Source of the DNA: Methanoculleus caldifontis
Lineage (GTDB): Archaea; Halobacteriota; Methanomicrobia; Methanomicrobiales; Methanoculleaceae
Assembly (NCBI RefSeq): GCF_032842345.1
Contig: NZ_WBKO01000001.1
Span: 186,001-250,000, forward strand
DNA: 64,000 nt
Direction of reading: 5' to 3'
Positions within the stretch are counted from its first letter, which is position 1. Each line of letters starts with the position of its first letter. The translations under genes and the position numbers were made by a program. Shown one piece after another: positions 63,943 through 64,000 of this stretch. Under the pieces are notes generated by a model. It saw only the letters and a program-made list of their open reading frames with translations, had not been told where the DNA came from and did not search any database.

Positions 63943-64000
63943 ATACCCCAATCGACCATTCCGGTAATCTTCTTTTGGTTTCACCGCCGGGGTTCCGCCC

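Noticed and set aside
1-64000. Search for CRISPR arrays, rRNA and tRNA genes
   Set aside because: No regularly spaced direct repeats, no rRNA-like stretch and no convincing T-loop/acceptor pairing were seen by eye; a covariance search would be needed to exclude a tRNA fully.

Overview
The window is a GC-rich, gene-dense piece of a methanogenic archaeon, most likely Methanomicrobiales and close to Methanoculleus. This rests on archaeal genes (sn-glycerol-1-phosphate dehydrogenase, PriS, a GINS subunit, L44e, S27e, aIF2-alpha, Nop10, RadB, CDC48), on a long run of methanogenesis-marker genes with the methyl-coenzyme M reductase activation ATPase AtwA, and on TATA-type promoters that often sit about 27-35 bases before a start codon (leaderless transcripts). 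I recognised about 63 protein genes. I saw no rRNA, tRNA or CRISPR array.

Layout. 1-8.8 kb: a partial trehalose synthase (TreT type), a histidine kinase/response regulator pair, a riboflavin-pathway reductase, a lipoprotein, an archaeal glutamate synthase, a sugar-nucleotide epimerase and an unknown protein. 8.9-11.5 kb: a two-gene 2-oxoacid:ferredoxin oxidoreductase. 11.5-19.9 kb: a signalling island with a membrane-free chemoreceptor, CheW, a large PAS/GAF kinase and a degenerate receiver protein in one operon, divergent from a kinase carrying a DNA-binding domain, which is followed by a receiver protein. 20-28.3 kb: accessory metabolism and transport (SDR, MFS, two nitroreductases, TMEM175 channel, an AguB-AguA fusion, MntP, DUF362). 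28.7-34.7 kb: zinc-ribbon protein, ProS, SpoIIM and DUF63 membrane proteins, EgsA, UPF0179, ADP-ribosylglycohydrolase. 34.8-40.6 kb: a core information-processing run: UPF0058, Elp3, PriS, GINS, L44e, S27e, aIF2-alpha, Nop10, PAC2 chaperone. 40.7-43.4 kb: RDD protein, rhodanese lipoprotein, a degenerate ABC ATPase, DUF1614 protein.

43.6-53.7 kb: one leftward transcription unit reading HAD protein, atwA, mmp3, mmp6, mmp5, mmp15, mmp17, mmp7, a carboxymuconolactone-decarboxylase-like thiol protein and asparagine synthase. AtwA, Mmp3, Mmp7 and Mmp17 are known parts of the ATP-driven MCR activation complex; the flanking HAD and CMD genes are candidates for auxiliary roles. 53.7-64 kb: ribose-1,5-bisphosphate isomerase, a RelE-type toxin-antitoxin pair, DapF, RadB, LarC, CDC48, an S41 peptidase, a CPBP protease and a GNAT acetyltransferase.

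The most notable features outside ordinary annotation are the chemoreceptor-CheW operon paired with a non-CheA kinase; the fused two-step agmatine-to-putrescine enzyme; the intact ABC ATPase gene with most nucleotide-binding motifs altered; and two families of dispersed palindromic repeats, one of which sits mainly between convergent genes while the other encodes the C-terminal end of asparagine synthase.
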